From positions 3,480,001-3,544,000 of the forward strand of contig OX442324.1 of NCBI GenBank assembly GCA_949358305.1: DNA of 64,000 nucleotides. Direction: 5' to 3'. The position numbers and the translations under genes were made by a program. Source of the DNA: Strigamia acuminata (Eukaryota; Arthropoda; Chilopoda; Geophilomorpha; Linotaeniidae). This document shows, piece after piece, positions 25,371 through 38,677 of this stretch. Within the stretch, counting starts at the first letter, position 1, and the number at the start of each line of letters is the position of its first letter. The notes under the pieces are model-generated. The model saw nothing but the letters and a program-made list of their open reading frames with translations, did not search any database and was not told where the DNA came from.

Positions 25371-26280
25371 CCGGGCATTATTTGCTGTTTACACAGCAGG
25401 TGCGCCTGACGTCATGCCCGACCACTTTGCCGCTATTCATAACAAAAGGAGTGCGCGCGGGCGCACCAAGTAGTCCGCTTAATAATGGCGTCGGACTTGG
25501 TCGTTTGGCGGCAAGGATGGTCAAAAGTGATTTTTCTGTGATTCGGCTATCATCGGCAGTATTCGATGTGTATTGTCGTGTGGCGCCCATGTCGACTTGG
25601 GACGAATGAGGGTGGCCGACACGGCGCATGGATATGTTTGTATTTATTGTTCGTTGGGCTCGGTACTAAGTGTGTGTTGGCTTTATGTCTGAAATATTAG
25701 TTGGCTCCACACCGAATTTCAACACCCAAAATCAAACCGAGGTAAGCAAGTTCCGATCCTTCTCTCACTAGAATCGCGATGCGCCACACATGACGATCGC
25801 GAGAAAATTCTCAGGCAACGTCGACAACCGGTCGACGGCGCTCGAGCCGAGTCGTGTGTGTGCCGGCGCCTGCTCCGTTTCCAACGGGCTGCGCCGGCGC
25901 TGTCTGCCGAGCGAGGGCGGCAGCAGCGCCGGGTAACGTGCGGACAGGGCCGCGTGTCTACCGATCTGTTTGGAGACATGCGCTAGGCGCGGGATAACCG
26001 AGTCAGCGACCCGGTCTGATTGTAGCCCGAGTGGCGCGGCTTAGGACGTACTTTCTCTCGTTCGAATTCATATCACATGCGGCCATTGTACGCTTCAGAC
26101 AAATGGAAAATGCGTTCGGCACTCGCCCTGCGGAAAGTTTTTGTTGTCGTTTTGCTCCCTGCATATAAACAGTTGCATTTACCAATTGACCGACGCAGGC
26201 CCGAGTGTCGCCCATGCCCGGCCCCAATCCGCATGGGATGCACGTCCGTTGCCCCGCTCAATTTCTCTTCACTATAAACT
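25371..26280. promoter_or_regulatory. CpG-rich segment, possible promoter or enhancer
   Basis: This segment is dense in CpG (for example GTCGACAACCGGTCGACGGC near 25820 and the GCGCCGG repeats to 25935) and carries TGACGTCA at 25407-25414. Several frames are open on both strands, which is expected in GC-rich sequence. None has a family signature. It could be a CpG-rich promoter with an untranslated first exon, but there is no direct proof. Confidence 0.3.
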
Positions 26281-26594
26281 CTGTTAAAACGAAAAAAAAA
26301 ATATATACAACAGAAATGGAAGCAAGTATCCCTCGTGGGACATAGTGGGAATTTTCTTTTCCCGATTGAATTTTACACTCCTTTTTCGTTTTCCCAGATT
26401 CAACCCAAAATTTTTAATTCTTTTTCATTTTTTTTTTTTTAACAAATTTTTTTTCTTCTTCTTTAAATTTAGAAATATACGACTATTAACTATAAATAAT
26501 AATTTAATAATAATAATAATAATAAAAAAATAAAACCAGCTAATATGGATTTATTTATTTATATTTATTTATTTATTTATATTTATTTCTGTTT

Positions 26595-26625
<31 letters not shown>

Positions 26626-26683
26626 TTTATTTATTTATTTATTTATTTTATTCAGTTATGCATTTATTCATTTATTTATTCAT

Positions 26684-26718
<35 letters not shown>

Positions 26719-27280
26719 TTCATTTCGATGAATGTAAGCAACATTTATACACAGGTTTCAAATTGACTTTCAAAGTTATTTAATGAATATAAGTTTTGAT
26801 GGGAACTTTCAATAGCAGACATTTTTCTCTTCATCATCCGATCTGCATCTTCTTCTTCCCCTCCCATATACACTTTTTTCTCCACTTTATTTCTTTTCCT
26901 TTAATATCATTACTTAAATTTCTTTTCTTTATCCTAGTCGACTTTTTAAATGGTGATCATTAGTTTGAATCTATTCTCTTGACCATTATCAAACAAATGA
27001 GCATTTATTGAACGAGTGCATATCCGGCTTGCTGCATGCTGATGAGATGGACGAGGGAGGATAAATCTGGGGTGTTGTGTGGTGGGGGAGGAGAGGAGAG
27101 GAGAGGCGAGGAGGCGAGGCGGTGCGAGGCGAGCAAAAGCACGAAAATAAAAATAATCCCAACATTTTTATAACAAAAAAATAAAATTAAAAAAAAAAAA
27201 AAAATTATTTAAAAAAAAAAAATAATATCGATTTATTATTATTATTAAAAAAAAATAATTTAAAAAGGGATCAGTTCAGA
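26281..27280. repeat. AT-rich low-complexity block with (ATTT)n microsatellite
   Basis: The main part, 26546-26725, is an ATTT tetranucleotide array with TCA interruptions. It is flanked by A/T runs, a GAGAGGAGAGG purine tract near 27088-27125, and poly-A at about 27180-27260. No gene. Confidence 0.8.
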
Positions 27281-27657
27281 GTATATTGACCACCCCTCTT
27301 GGCACCACTTTAACCCAGTCTCAATTGGAGAGGGTTGCAGAGTCATCGCTGACCATCAGCTGTGCATCCTCACTCATCCATCGATCAGAATTCAGAAATG
27401 GCTGCCGATCATCTCACTTCCGCCCACATATGTGTCGTTTCTCACCCCCAAAAATATTTCTTTATTTTTTCACTTTATTTTTATTTTATTTTTTTTTTTA
27501 TATCCAGGGCTGAAAGTGGGGGTTGGGATATAAGGTGGGGGGATATAAGTTGTATATTCTTGTTGGCCGTGCCTTCTTTTTAAATAAAAAAAAATCCGGT
27601 CTTTTTCTTGAGGGGTCTCCCAGGGAAGGGCAGCTGTATTGGGTGGGGGGGAGGGAT

Positions 27658-27700
<43 letters not shown>

Positions 27701-28253
27701 CACCCCTCCAGCATTTCCTCTTTTTGGAACCCGAATTAAAAAAAAGAAGGGTCCGTTCCCCCTTGTGGTCTTTCTCTCTCTCTCCTGGTCAGCCCATGTT
27801 GCCAAACCTGATTTTTTTCTTCTTCTCTTTTTTCTTGGTTGTATATTTTTTATTTTATTCTTTGTTGACTGTGGTGACAAAATGGTGAAAGTGAAGTGAA
27901 TTGAATAAAAAGCCGCCCGCCTACACCCGTGGTTGTTGCACGGTGTCTCTTCGGTGTCCGAGGGGAGGCAGCCCTCGGGCCCCCGAGTCGCCCGAGGTCA
28001 GGGTTTGGCATCTGCCATAAATCACCCCGTGGCATTTACCCCCTCATCTGAGAGTGTGGGAAAAAAGAGAGCGGGGGCGAACCGAACAGATGGGGGCAGT
28101 TGCACATGGGCAGAAAAGTGCACCTCCCACGCGCGCTCGGGCGGCGTCTTGCAAGAAAAGGCGACGACACACTCGAGCGAGTGCGCTCGGAGCCTCGGAC
28201 GCAATGTCCGGCGATCCGTAGATGCGGAAAGCGGAGCAAACGAGAGCGCGAAC

Positions 28254-28278
28254 TAGCGCGCGCACGGTGCGCGCGCTA
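28254..28278. repeat. Perfect 12-bp GC-rich inverted repeat with 1-nt centre
   Basis: TAGCGCGCGCAC, one G, then GTGCGCGCGCTA. The arms are exact complements. Overlapping GCGCNNGCGC-like steps resemble NRF1-type promoter sites. It lies inside the CpG-rich core. Confidence 0.85.
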
Positions 28279-29862
28279 ATTGTCGTTGCCGGGCGGAGGG
28301 AAAGGCAAAAGTGTAGTTTTGGAAAAGGTGTTTTGGTTTGGGTTAGTTTGTTTCTTTCTTTTGGCGAGCGGAAGTGGGTTCGGTGCAGGCAGGCAGGCAG
28401 TTCGCAAGAAGGTCTCGGCGTCTATTTTTACCGAGGACTTGTTTACTCAGCCACGCGCAAGTAAACAATCTGCCACCTCAGCCAAGCGGAAAACACAGGG
28501 ATGCGGCGGCGGACGCAGCTCGGTCACGTGATGTGAGCGAGGGGGAGGGAGAAGGAGGAGGTGGGTGTGGTTGTTTACCGAATTCTGTCTTATTGATTGT
28601 TGTTGTTGTTTTTGCTTTTGGCATTGCGTTCTATTTGCGATCTTGTTTATCTGCCGACTTCCCCTCGTTCAGTGGACGGGGCTCGAGCTCTCCAAGGTCA
28701 TGCGGTTGAGTGTCGATCGCCGTCTGATTGATTCCTCCGCTCCCCACCCCTCGCCGCGTCCGAACAGCGTCTTATTGCACGACCTTGCAGTCGTTTTAAA
28801 CCGTGGAATTTATTATTTTTCTTATCTAGCCCCCTCGCCCGTCGCCCCTCGCTGTGGGTTTGGACTTTTAGTTGGTTGACCCGGATGTGACGTGTTTGTG
28901 TGGGGTGATGTTGTTGGTTGCGGCTCCTCCTAATGTTGTTTGTTGTTTTAGCGCCGTTGCTACGGCAACGCAGCCCCGTAGGTGGGATGCTGAACTCTGT
29001 CCAGTGTAAACAAGGCAAGCAAAGCAGAGGAGGCTGCTCTCGGTTGCCATGGCGACGGCATTACCCGTTGTCTAGGCGACTGGAGGTCAGTTGTGAGTGT
29101 CGCGCGAATTCATTGATGTCGCGTTTTAGATAAATTTACTTGGACTTAAGTTTTATTCCATTTTTTTTTCTTCCGCCGCCGCTTTTGGTTTGCAATCTGG
29201 GGTTTTGTAGGAGGGGAAATTGAGCGGGGAAGTTTGGAAAAAGAGATTTTTTTCTTTTTTTTTTCTTTTCTTTTCTTTTTTTCTTTTTTTTTCTTTTTTT
29301 CTTTCCGAAACGTGTAGGGCAATGAAACGCGAGGGCTGAGGTGAAATTGGCGTTGCTTCAAGCCGAGAAGTTGGTTGAGTTGAGTGGAAGCGCACGCGGG
29401 CGCGCGCGCGTTTGGTTGCCACGTCAGCCTTGTAGGGTAATCTATCAATGGGGCGATTAGGCGGACGCCATGATTAAGGAAAGGGGTGGGGTTGGGGTTG
29501 GGGTTGGAGTTGAGAGTAGAAAGATTCAGCGTTTTCTGTGTTGTTTGTGAGTTGCGGATTCGGGACGTTGCTTTCGTGTTTTGCAATTCGCTCTAGAGGG
29601 GTCGGAGGAAATGTTTATTGATTGATTGATTTTTGGGGTGCGTGTGCTATCATGTATCGATTAAAAGTCGATTTTTTTTAAGCCGTTATTTTTATGTTTT
29701 TGCCAATTTGGCTTCAAGTATCGAATACATGAATATAAAGAGGTGGGAAAATCGATTAAAGGTTTTTTCAGAGAGGAAAAAAAAATAAAAAAATAAAAAA
29801 ATATATATATATATATATAAATTATTTGTAGTGAAAATTAATTTAAAAAAAAATAAAAGAAA

Positions 29863-29864
29863 TT

Positions 29865-29911
<47 letters not shown>
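29863..29911. repeat. (ATT)n microsatellite
   Basis: About 16 uninterrupted ATT units, then a unique CGAGGAAGAATAATAATGAG sequence. Confidence 0.95.
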
Positions 29912-30180
29912 GAGGAAGAATAATAATGAGAAAGCCACGCACAAAGCGCGCAAGTTTTGCAGCGGGGTGAGAATGTCGGCCATAAAGTCGCGCGAATATC
30001 GCAAATCCGCAATTTATTTGGACGTGTTAATTGTCGTTGTTGGTGGTTTTGCTGCCCATTCACAGCTCAGAAGGTGGCAACTGGCAACCATTTTTTTTTT
30101 TTTTTTTTTTGTATTTTTTTTTTGTTCTTTTCTTTTCTTTTCACATCCCTAACAAGTATTCATTGAGTCGTTGAGCCTTG

Positions 30181-31140
30181 CACGTGTCTTTGACGCCCGA
30201 ATTTAGGGCTCGACCTCATTTACATTGAGAATTAATTATTGCTCCCATTTGACCCCTGACCCTTGACAGGACGAGTTTTTGCCGGCGACGGGACAAAAGA
30301 AGAGTTGGGGTGGCAGCGCGTAATTAGCGCGTGATTAGCGAGGGGAGTGTTGTTGTTGTTGTTGTTGGTCGACCCGAGGACATGAGTCGGGCGGGGGTGG
30401 ATTTGTCACGGCCCTTGACAGATATTGGAGCGCGGTCGCGCGTAATTTGCCCAAAATCCCACTTAGGCGCACAGGAGAAGGACCATAATTCTCCGGATTA
30501 CATGTATATGAGAGTTGGCTTGGTGCGCCCGTCGCCCGTCGCCCGTCGCCCGTCGCCGACGAAAACACTCCGCTAGGAACGGATCGTGTGTATGTATGCG
30601 GGCGACGGGGAATAAAATGCTGATGCAGCACGGCACGGCAGAAAAATGACAAAAGTAGCGTGAGGTATAGAGGGAAGAAGAGGAAGGCAATGTTTGTAAG
30701 CACGAGTCGCATTAAGGGACCTTTTGGCGTTCAGATGGCGCCACGTGTCAGCGTCACCTCACTTAGTGGGGTTGTTGTCATGACTACGGGAGTCGCGTCC
30801 CTCGCTCCAGGGACGCATGAGTTTGAGTCCGTGATAGAAATTTTTTATTTTATTTATTTCCTTCAAACGTGGTGGGTGAAGTTTATTCGGCTTGATGTGT
30901 TTTCTATCTGGAGGGAGAGAGCCAGCCCGAATTTTCTGATAATTTAAAAAAGGATAAATAAATAGAAATTTACGCAAAAATTGAAACAAAAATAATTAAT
31001 TTTTTTTCCTCTTTTCTGGACAATTCTTTTTTTTTAATTTTTTAATTTTTTTTAATTTTTTAAATTTTGATTAATTTTTTTTGATTTGTGAGACGGGAAA
31101 GTAATAATAAGTTTTGATTATTATTATTATTTTTTTAATT
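30181..31140. other. Gene-free block with regulatory-like motifs
   Basis: CpG-containing sequence with a GTTGTTGTT tract at 30348-30366, four GTCGCCC units at 30531-30557 and GGCGCCACGTG at about 30737. It ends in an AT-rich stretch after 30840. No gene is seen. Confidence 0.45.
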
Positions 31141-31460
31141 CAATTAAATTAAATTTTTTTGTATTTTTATTTTTATTTTTATTTTTATTTTTATTTTTAT
31201 TTTTTATTTTTATTTTTATTTTTATTTCTATTTTTGTTTTTATTTTTGTTTTTATTTTTTTTCTCGTCGTTGTTGTTGTTATTGTTTCGTTGGAGGAAAA
31301 CGTCAATATTTTTTCCAAACAACTTTGCTGATTTGTACAATCATTTCGACCGCCATTTTGAATGGGCAATTTGTCGCTTCCATTTCTGTTTTTAATTAAC
31401 GAAATCAAATCCTTAAAACAAGCACCTTTTTTTCAAAAAGAAAAAAAAAAAAAAAAAATC
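31141..31460. repeat. (TTTTTA)n-type microsatellite
   Basis: Repeats of TTTTTA with small variations run from about 31155 to 31262, followed by a GTTGTTGTT tract and, near 31438, a poly-A run. Frames here are repeat artefacts. Confidence 0.9.
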
Positions 31461-33320
31461 ACGCCATGTTTCTCGTTATCACTAAATTATACGACATTTG
31501 ATCTCTGACAATTTCCAACATGGCGCTCTGACGTCATTTCCGGTTGAGGTTAGATTTTTTTTTTTCACCATTTTTTCTCTCTCTCTCAACTGAGCCACAA
31601 TCGCCGCCGCCCGCCATAAATTATGCAATAAATTCCGTGTTTATGGGATGTTAAAAGTTTCATTTGTTGAACGCTGGAAAAGCAGCGCGCGCTCGAGTGC
31701 GTTCTCTACCTCCACCATCTCCCCTTATTCCCCCCTCTGGCCATGGTCAATCAATAGACTGAAAAAAGACCGTCGACTCATCGCCTCTTTTTTTTTCTTT
31801 CTTTTTCTTTACTCAACTAGGTCCACAACTTAACACTGCATTTCGTCCATCGAACAACTGAATTCGACACCCAACAACCTCCTCATCTTTGAAGGTACCG
31901 TATATTTTTTTTATTTTTTATTTTTTTATTTTTTATTTTTTTTATTTTTTGTGTGTGTGTGTTTTCATATCGACGGTTTATATTTTGGACACACCCAAGT
32001 GTCCTCGCGGGACCGCTTGAGGTGGATTTGAGCCAATCATTGCGGGGACGGGGGAAAAGTAAAAATCCATTGCGGGGAAAGTTGGCGTCAGATGCGGGAA
32101 CAACAAGCGTATAAAAGGGCGTTGATTGACAGCTGACCAAATGGGCGCATCTCAGGTGAGCGGTAGACGGCATTCGACGGCGGGTGGAAGGGGTGACTAA
32201 TCAGGCGACTGCGTCTATTCGTGACAAAATGTTCCGCTATGCATGACGACGCGTGCCTGGCCGCGCGTGTCACTTGCGCGCGCCCGGCGTCTGACAGATG
32301 GAGAAACGCCTGGGCAAAACGAAATCCACTTAGGGAAAAATGGCGACCGAGCCAGCGATTTTTTATGGCCCGTGGCGGGGGTGGGTTGAAGTTGCCTTCT
32401 TTGCGTCCCTTCCCTCCCCCCTACCCCACTCATCTGATGGATTCCCGCCGCGTCTCTCTTGTCACGCGATAAACCACAAAAGAACCAGCATCTCTTCTCT
32501 CTGTGTGTGTGTGTGTCTCTCTTTCTTGTCTTACACGTAAATGACGTCACTGTGGGACTCTCGCGTCCGACCGACCGACCGAGGACGATGGGGATGTGAA
32601 GGAGGGAGGTTTTTGTCTCGTGCGCGAGCGTTTTGGAATGTCGTTTTGACTTAATGACTTAATCACGGAGTCATGAAAAGACGAGTTCTCGACCTGTGTT
32701 CCTTGCGCGCGCCCCGTAATCCGAGGAATATCAGACGCGAGCAGAAGGGACGCGGGAAGCCGATTATAAATGGCAAGAAACGCCATCGCCGTCTAATTAG
32801 AAGGGATTAATACAACAAATGGCGTCTCGGCGTCAATCAGCATTGACGTCACTTGACCCGATCGTGAAAAATTGTCCGACTCCGGCGGCGCCTTTTTGCA
32901 ACGCGTATCCTCTGCGCGCAGTTGCAACAGGAAATGCCTTGTTACGTCCAATTGAATCCTCTTGATCTTTAGCAACATCTCTCGTTTGAACACGGCAGTT
33001 TTGCTGCTTCGAACACTCGGCTCCTCCGAACACCGACTGGCCGCTGATTGAATTAAAGTGAGTTGGACGCGCGAGGCTGCGATGGGGGACTATTGACAAT
33101 TGACTAGGAGGATGCGTCCTATTAGTTGCTCGTGGGAATCGAAAACACAATCGATTTATTTACCACGTTCTATTTTGTTTTTGTTTTTCTCGCTCATCGC
33201 GGCGTGCCCGACGTCGTATCTAAGGCGCCGTTTTGCGTCAAAAGCGATCATCGATTTGTGCTACACGTTTATTATCCTCGGCGAAACGCTTTTCACACTT
33301 TGATTTCATTTTTTTAACAA
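31461..33320. promoter_or_regulatory. Regulatory-like block with three TGACGTCA palindromes
   Basis: TGACGTCA occurs at 31529-31536, 32542-32549 and 32844-32851, and AANATGGCG motifs at about 31517-31525 and 32337-32347. Sequence complexity is high and CpG is frequent. (TTTTTTA)n at 31905-31955 and (GT)n at 32500-32516 interrupt it. No coding exon can be supported. The description as regulatory is inference from motif density. Confidence 0.3.
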
Positions 33321-34260
33321 AAAAAAAATTTAATTTTTTAAAATAATATTTTTTTATTTATTTTTTTTTATTTTTTTTTTATTTTTTTTTATTTTTTTTA
33401 TTATTATTATTTTTTATTATTTTTATTTCGTATCGAAATCGACTGAACGTTGTGTTTTTCTCTTTCCTTCGGGTGTTCTCGAGTGGCACAGCTGATGTCA
33501 TCATCCAATTGGGCGTCTTGTTGTTTCAAATGGAGGCCACTTTACCTGCACCGTGTTGGGGAAAAGGAATGCAACGTGGGTGAAATTGGATGGAGAAATA
33601 AAATAGAATAAAATAAAATAAAATAAAACGGAATGAAGTGCGTGGAGAGAAAGAGAGATGGAGGGAGGGGGGTAATCGAATCTATCGCATTTCACGACCG
33701 AACATCAACAATTATAGACATTTTCAACGTCAATTAATCGAATTAGTCCAATTAATTGCATTAATTAATTAATTATTTTTTTTTATTATTATTTTTATTT
33801 TTATTTATCTATCCCGGGTCAGTAAATTTTCGATGCAAGCGGCGGCCAGTCATTGACACATCACTCTACATAGTGTCAACTGCACTTTAGTTGACGGTGA
33901 TGATGATGGGATACAAGCGTTACAAGTATATCCCCATGACAACAGTTTAATGAGGAAGACGCTTAATGAATGCGGCCATCCGGCGATTGCTAAAGGATAG
34001 TGCTCGTCCGGCGTCCGCTGTATATATATATCTTGATACTTGCATCTTTGATTTAATGACGGGATGGACACCATTAACAACAACAAACACTCATGTTAAA
34101 GGTGTTTTTTTTTAAAAAAATTTTTTTTTAATTTTTTTTAAAATTTTTGTTTTAAATGTGAAAATTGTAATTTTTGATGAAACGATGCGATAGGGTTTTA
34201 TTTTCGTCAACAAACGGGGGGAATTGTACGAGGCAGGTGTGTCTATGATTATGAATTGGT
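33321..34260. repeat. AT-rich low-complexity block
   Basis: T/A runs at 33325-33430 and 34095-34160 and (TAAAA)n at 33598-33628, with about 600 bp of more complex sequence between. A TATATATATA stretch is at about 34020-34031. No gene. Confidence 0.6.
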
Positions 34261-37220
34261 ACGGAGTTGCTGATTAATGAAAATGGTAGGTAATTTGGCA
34301 ATTGAATTAAGCAGATTTATAGTTCCATTACGAAATGGAGAAAAGCGAGAAAAGGGAAGGAAGGAAAGGGGGTGGTGTAAAAATAACACGTGGAAAAGTT
34401 TTCTCGCTTTCATTGGAAGAAATACGATATGTAGGAAGGCAAGAAATATTGAGCCATGCATGCGACGCTCGTGTTTCTGTGGCGGGACGCATCTTTCTCT
34501 CTCTCTCGCACGCCGCACACTGTTCGCTCACCCCTCGCCCCTCGCCCTCGCCCCCCCGCGCCTCTCTCTCTCTCCTCGCCCCCCCACGAGCCGTGTGTGA
34601 GTCACGCATTGCGATCTCGCCGGATGGCGATGCGTGATTCCTCGATCTCGTGGGCGGTCATTAAAACGTTTATTTGTGCAGATGCGAGAATGTGCGCACC
34701 GCTCAGGTGAGTTGAGTGGCGTCTGTGAGCGTCCCCCTGTGGCCTGGAGCGAGGTGGTTGGCGCAGCGTTACTCCAACCGCAGGGGCTCAGTGAGCGCTC
34801 ATTACGCTGCTGTTGCCACCGCTGCTCTGGGTAATTAGTACACGGAGTTAATTGGCGGGAATATGGCCTCGAATATGCTAATTAGTCGCCTCATTGAGTG
34901 TTGGCGCGCGCATCGTGAAGCTGCCTCCCGTGGCGCCGAGCGGAAGCCAGCGTTGCTTGCCAAACCAGCGACGGAATTCCGTTTCAAGGTCACGTGTTTG
35001 TTGCCTCGTTTCACGGTCACGCATCACTTGTTCACACCCGAACAGATGAGTGTGTACGCCCACGCCACCTGGCCCCTTCACTTTACCCACTTTACCTGGC
35101 AAAAGTTTAAACGTGACAAACATCAGATCTGCACTGCTGATTAATCACGTCCTCTACCTGAACAAAACTTTTTTTCTGAACACTTTTTTTTTTCTTTTTA
35201 CCAGACACCGAATCAAACACCAAAACTTTTTTTTCCCGTCTCGTAGCCAGGAAATCTGGACATTTTCTAACATTGTTCAACCGTGGTTTTTTTTTGTTGC
35301 ATGTGTTGTGTTTTGTTTCTGAACTGAGGCTTGACTGTTTTGATTTTTTTTTGTAGCGGAAAGTAAAATGTTGCGATAATTTTCCGATTTTCCGAGGAAA
35401 AAAAGTTGAAAATTAAAGGAAAAAATTGAAAATTGAATAATTTCTGAAGGAAAATGCGTGTATGATGAGATGATAATAATTATGTTTCGGTGAGTGGAGT
35501 GTCCACTCGTATTTGTAGCCGAAATTGATGGATGCATGTGTGCAGTTGATGGATGACCCCACTCTCACTATAGACGAGTCTTTTGTGGCGCGCGCATGAA
35601 TCACGCCGTGGTTGGCGCGCAAGAACTTCCGTCGTGCGGTCGTGTCGGAGACCCAAGGGGGGCCATGGGCGATTCGTCACGCGCGTTCCTTCACGTTTAT
35701 TTGCATATCAACAGGTAGCCAATGTGTGTGTATGTGTGTGTGTGTGTTGCAGGTGCCTCGATTTCTCTCCCTCTTTGTGTCGTTTCAGCGCCAAATCGCT
35801 CGAGTATCACAAGGCCGATAAAACTCCCATGCAGCCCGATGACTCCGCACGGAGCTCATTTGGCTCGTGCACGCCATCAGCGTTTCTCTCTGCATTTTTT
35901 TTTACTTACTCTTCTCGCCGCTTTTCTCTCTTTCCGTCATTTTCTACCCGTTTTCTGTGTCTTAATATTCTTAGTTGAAAAGTTTGCGGGCGAAAAAAAA
36001 AGAGAAAGAAAAAAAAAATGTTGTAAATATTTTCGCGACCGGTTATTCCGATTTATATATATACACACATGCGGGAAAAAAAATTAATTTTTTTAAATTT
36101 TTTTTTTTAAATTTTTTTTTTTTATTATTCGCATCGAATATAAAAGTGTTTAATTTTTAATCGATGGATTTTTTTGTGTTACGTCATTGATGAAAAGGGT
36201 TGCGTTTCCACATCGCCCTTCCTTTTACTCATTCTCCCATTCCCCTCCCTCTCCCCCTTGCACACCGACTCATTAATCTCTCCCACCCTCACATAACATC
36301 TTCGCCTCGATTTAACGAAAACTCTCGCGGGAAACACGCTGAGAATGCCGTTGCTATGGCGACCAGACAAACGCCGTCGAGGTTTTCCCCCGCCTCTTCT
36401 TTACTTCATTTTCGAGAAAAGATTTTGCCAAATGTCTCGTGCATGATTGCGTGAGAAACGCCGCACTGATTTGCGACTCGCGCCCCCGCTACAGCGAAAC
36501 GGCGCGGAAAGTGGCCACTGATGCTGGCGTCTCAATTAAGAGACGCTCAAGCACGGCGCGCGAGGGAAGGAAGGGAGGAAGGCATAAGATACAGACGCGT
36601 GGCGCGCGCCACGTCACGCCCACCGGCCGTTGAAAAGCAAAGGGTTGAGAGCGAGCACGCGCGCCCCACCCGACACCAAAGGGTTAATGGGGAGGGAGAA
36701 AGAAAAAGAGTTGACCCAATTCAAGCAACGAGTTTCGTGGCCCCCACAAAAACACGTCGTTTGTGTGTGTGGCGTCTTCTCCCCCGCCCACCTCTTGAAC
36801 GCCAAATTAGCATGGATGACGGAACTCCCTGCCTGGGGCCGCGGCTTGGTCCTATTAAGGGGCGCCGATGACAACATCTGTATGCGGCTTCCGTCCAGTA
36901 TTTCGCGTCCTCAAACCTTCCAACCAACACATTTTTCTTGCGATTCTTTCGCTTTTTTCCGCCTCCCTCCCTCGCCCTTTTCTTTCTTTCCCGAAAAAAA
37001 AATCAACAAAATTGAGATATATATTTTTTGTTGTTATTTGCCTTTAGTCGCCTGTGGGTGGCGCACGATGCATTTTTGGCGTCTTTTTTTTTTTTTTTTT
37101 TTTTTTCTGTTTTTTTTTTTTTCTTCAACGAGACGCATTGAATCGATTGCAGCAACAACAAGGCAATTAACGAGGACGCTCCCACACCCGCTTCCCCTCA
37201 GTTTGGGACGTGCGGAAAAA
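34261..37220. other. Gene-free block, CpG-rich at 34500-35000 and 36430-36900
   Basis: Polypyrimidine C/T tracts with CGCCCC occur near 34495-34590. CACGTG-like motifs, several TTAATTA motifs, and a (GT)n run at 35720-35748 also occur. Near 35794 a TTTCAG acceptor precedes an open stretch (AKSLEYHKADKTPMQPDDSA) without a good donor. T runs occupy 37084-37123. No supported gene. Confidence 0.4.
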
Positions 37221-38615
37221 AAATGCTAGGGGTGGGTGGGAAGAAAGAAAAAATCGGAGGATGGAGAAAAAAAAAATGTGCAAATAAAATAACAACAAAA
37301 GAGGTCGGAAAAAGCGAAAGAAAAGCGGAGGTTGTTCGGAGTGTTGGCGGAGCGACGGGTCGCGGGCAAGCTTTCGCGAGTCAAAGGTGGGTTCGGACTA
37401 ACCCCGCGACCCCTGAGCACACACGAAGCACATCCGCTGAGCGTGTGATTCCACCTGGATGTTCTCGTGACGCCATTTTTGCCAGCCATAATGGGAAGCC
37501 CGTTTAATTGTCTTCATCATCGCTAGGAGGGACGCGTCGTCATGACAACACCACTTTGGTCGTTGTAAGCGTTTTCGTGCGTTTCTCTAGAGATGTTCCC
37601 CTCCCTCTTCTTCGGTACCCCTCTTTTTTTTCTGTTCGTTTCTCCCCCCACCCCTTAGGACTTTTCCCCTCGAGCGAATGGCAAAAAAGACGAACCAGTT
37701 TGGCGTCCCGTTTTGACCCTGCAAGGTGAAAGGTCGGGGGGTTAGTGTTTTTTCTCAGATTTTTTTTTCTTTCTTTTCCGCGGGGAGGGGACGGGAGCAG
37801 CGGGTGTGTTGTGTGGGTCGCGGTGCACGACGGGAAGGGCTTTGGCTTTTTCAAAGTGCAACAATGTTACATTCTGTTGGTGGTGTTTGGTCCGCGATGG
37901 ACGTCGGGTAGCGGACTGCACTAAACACGTGAGTAGTTGACACAAATTTGTGGAGATGGAGACGTGGGTGGGGGTGTGGGGGTGTGGGATGGATGGGCGA
38001 GTTGATGGTGTCGAGGCTTAATTGGCTCGGAGGGTTCAAGTGGTTGAAGAATGAAATTTGGCGCCGGAAATGTAATCAGCTGTCCCGGCGTCAGCGATTT
38101 CCAACGACTGGCCAATCGACTTGTGGACTTTGATGGCGCTGCGTTCTTGTGAGTGGGTGGCTCCACTTGTTTTCGTCCTGAGAAACGCGCGGAGAACAAA
38201 CGGCTGCTCGAAAAGCCAATAAAAAAGCGAGTCGTCAGCATCTTCTCGCGTCCCTTGCGGACACCCAACGCCAAGTGGGGGCGATTGGCCCTTGGGGAGA
38301 CGCAGACATGTTGGGGATTGAGAAAGGAGGAGGAGGAAGGTGGAGGAGATGAGGACGACGTTGTTTCTAAATGGGACGCGAGGTCGTTGAGAAAGTCCTG
38401 TGCCCTGACACACATGCTGTGTTTTAATTAAAAAGTTTAATTAGGAGCACCCACACATCAAAAGGCGGCCAATGGGGAAAGAGCGCGTGCGATAAATGGT
38501 CCATCCATGTGTTAATGCCAATCTGCGTCTCCTTTGAGATGTCCATTTTCAACAACTTTTCATTTTTTTCAAACATTTTTTTTTTAAATTTTTTTTTTTT
38601 TGAAAACTTTTTCAG

Positions 38616-38677
38616 GGGTTTACCGGCCGCAGTCACAGATTCAGTCACGGACGCGGTTGGGTCGTCGTGAGCTGGCG
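38616..38677 (+). other. Exon-like segment between good splice signals
   Basis: CTTTTTCAG at the left and GCG|GTAAGT at the right bound 62 bases. In one frame the segment reads GVYRPQSQIQSRTRLGRREL followed by A, starting in codon position 2. A stop occurs in one of the other frames. It could be a cassette or untranslated exon of a gene spanning this territory. No family is recognised. Confidence 0.3.

Larger units (their letters stand above)
27281..30180. other. Gene-free mixed block: pyrimidine tracts and CpG-rich core
   Basis: T runs dominate 27480-27860. A CpG-rich core follows at about 27930-28560, with a perfect GC palindrome at 28254-28278. Long T/C runs occur at 29158-29310, a GGGGTT tract at 29484-29512 and an (ATT)n array at 29863-29911. 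Frames in this block are low in complexity or open on both strands, and I support none. Confidence 0.5.

Noticed and set aside
29484-29512. GGGGTT repeats as an internal telomere-like tract
   Set aside because: Only about four imperfect units, and GGGGTT is not the usual animal telomere repeat. Treated as a G-rich simple repeat.
35794-35890. Possible exon AKSLEYHKADKTPMQPDDSA after a TTTCAG acceptor
   Set aside because: No acceptable donor, no upstream partner and no recognised family. Too weak to list as a gene part.
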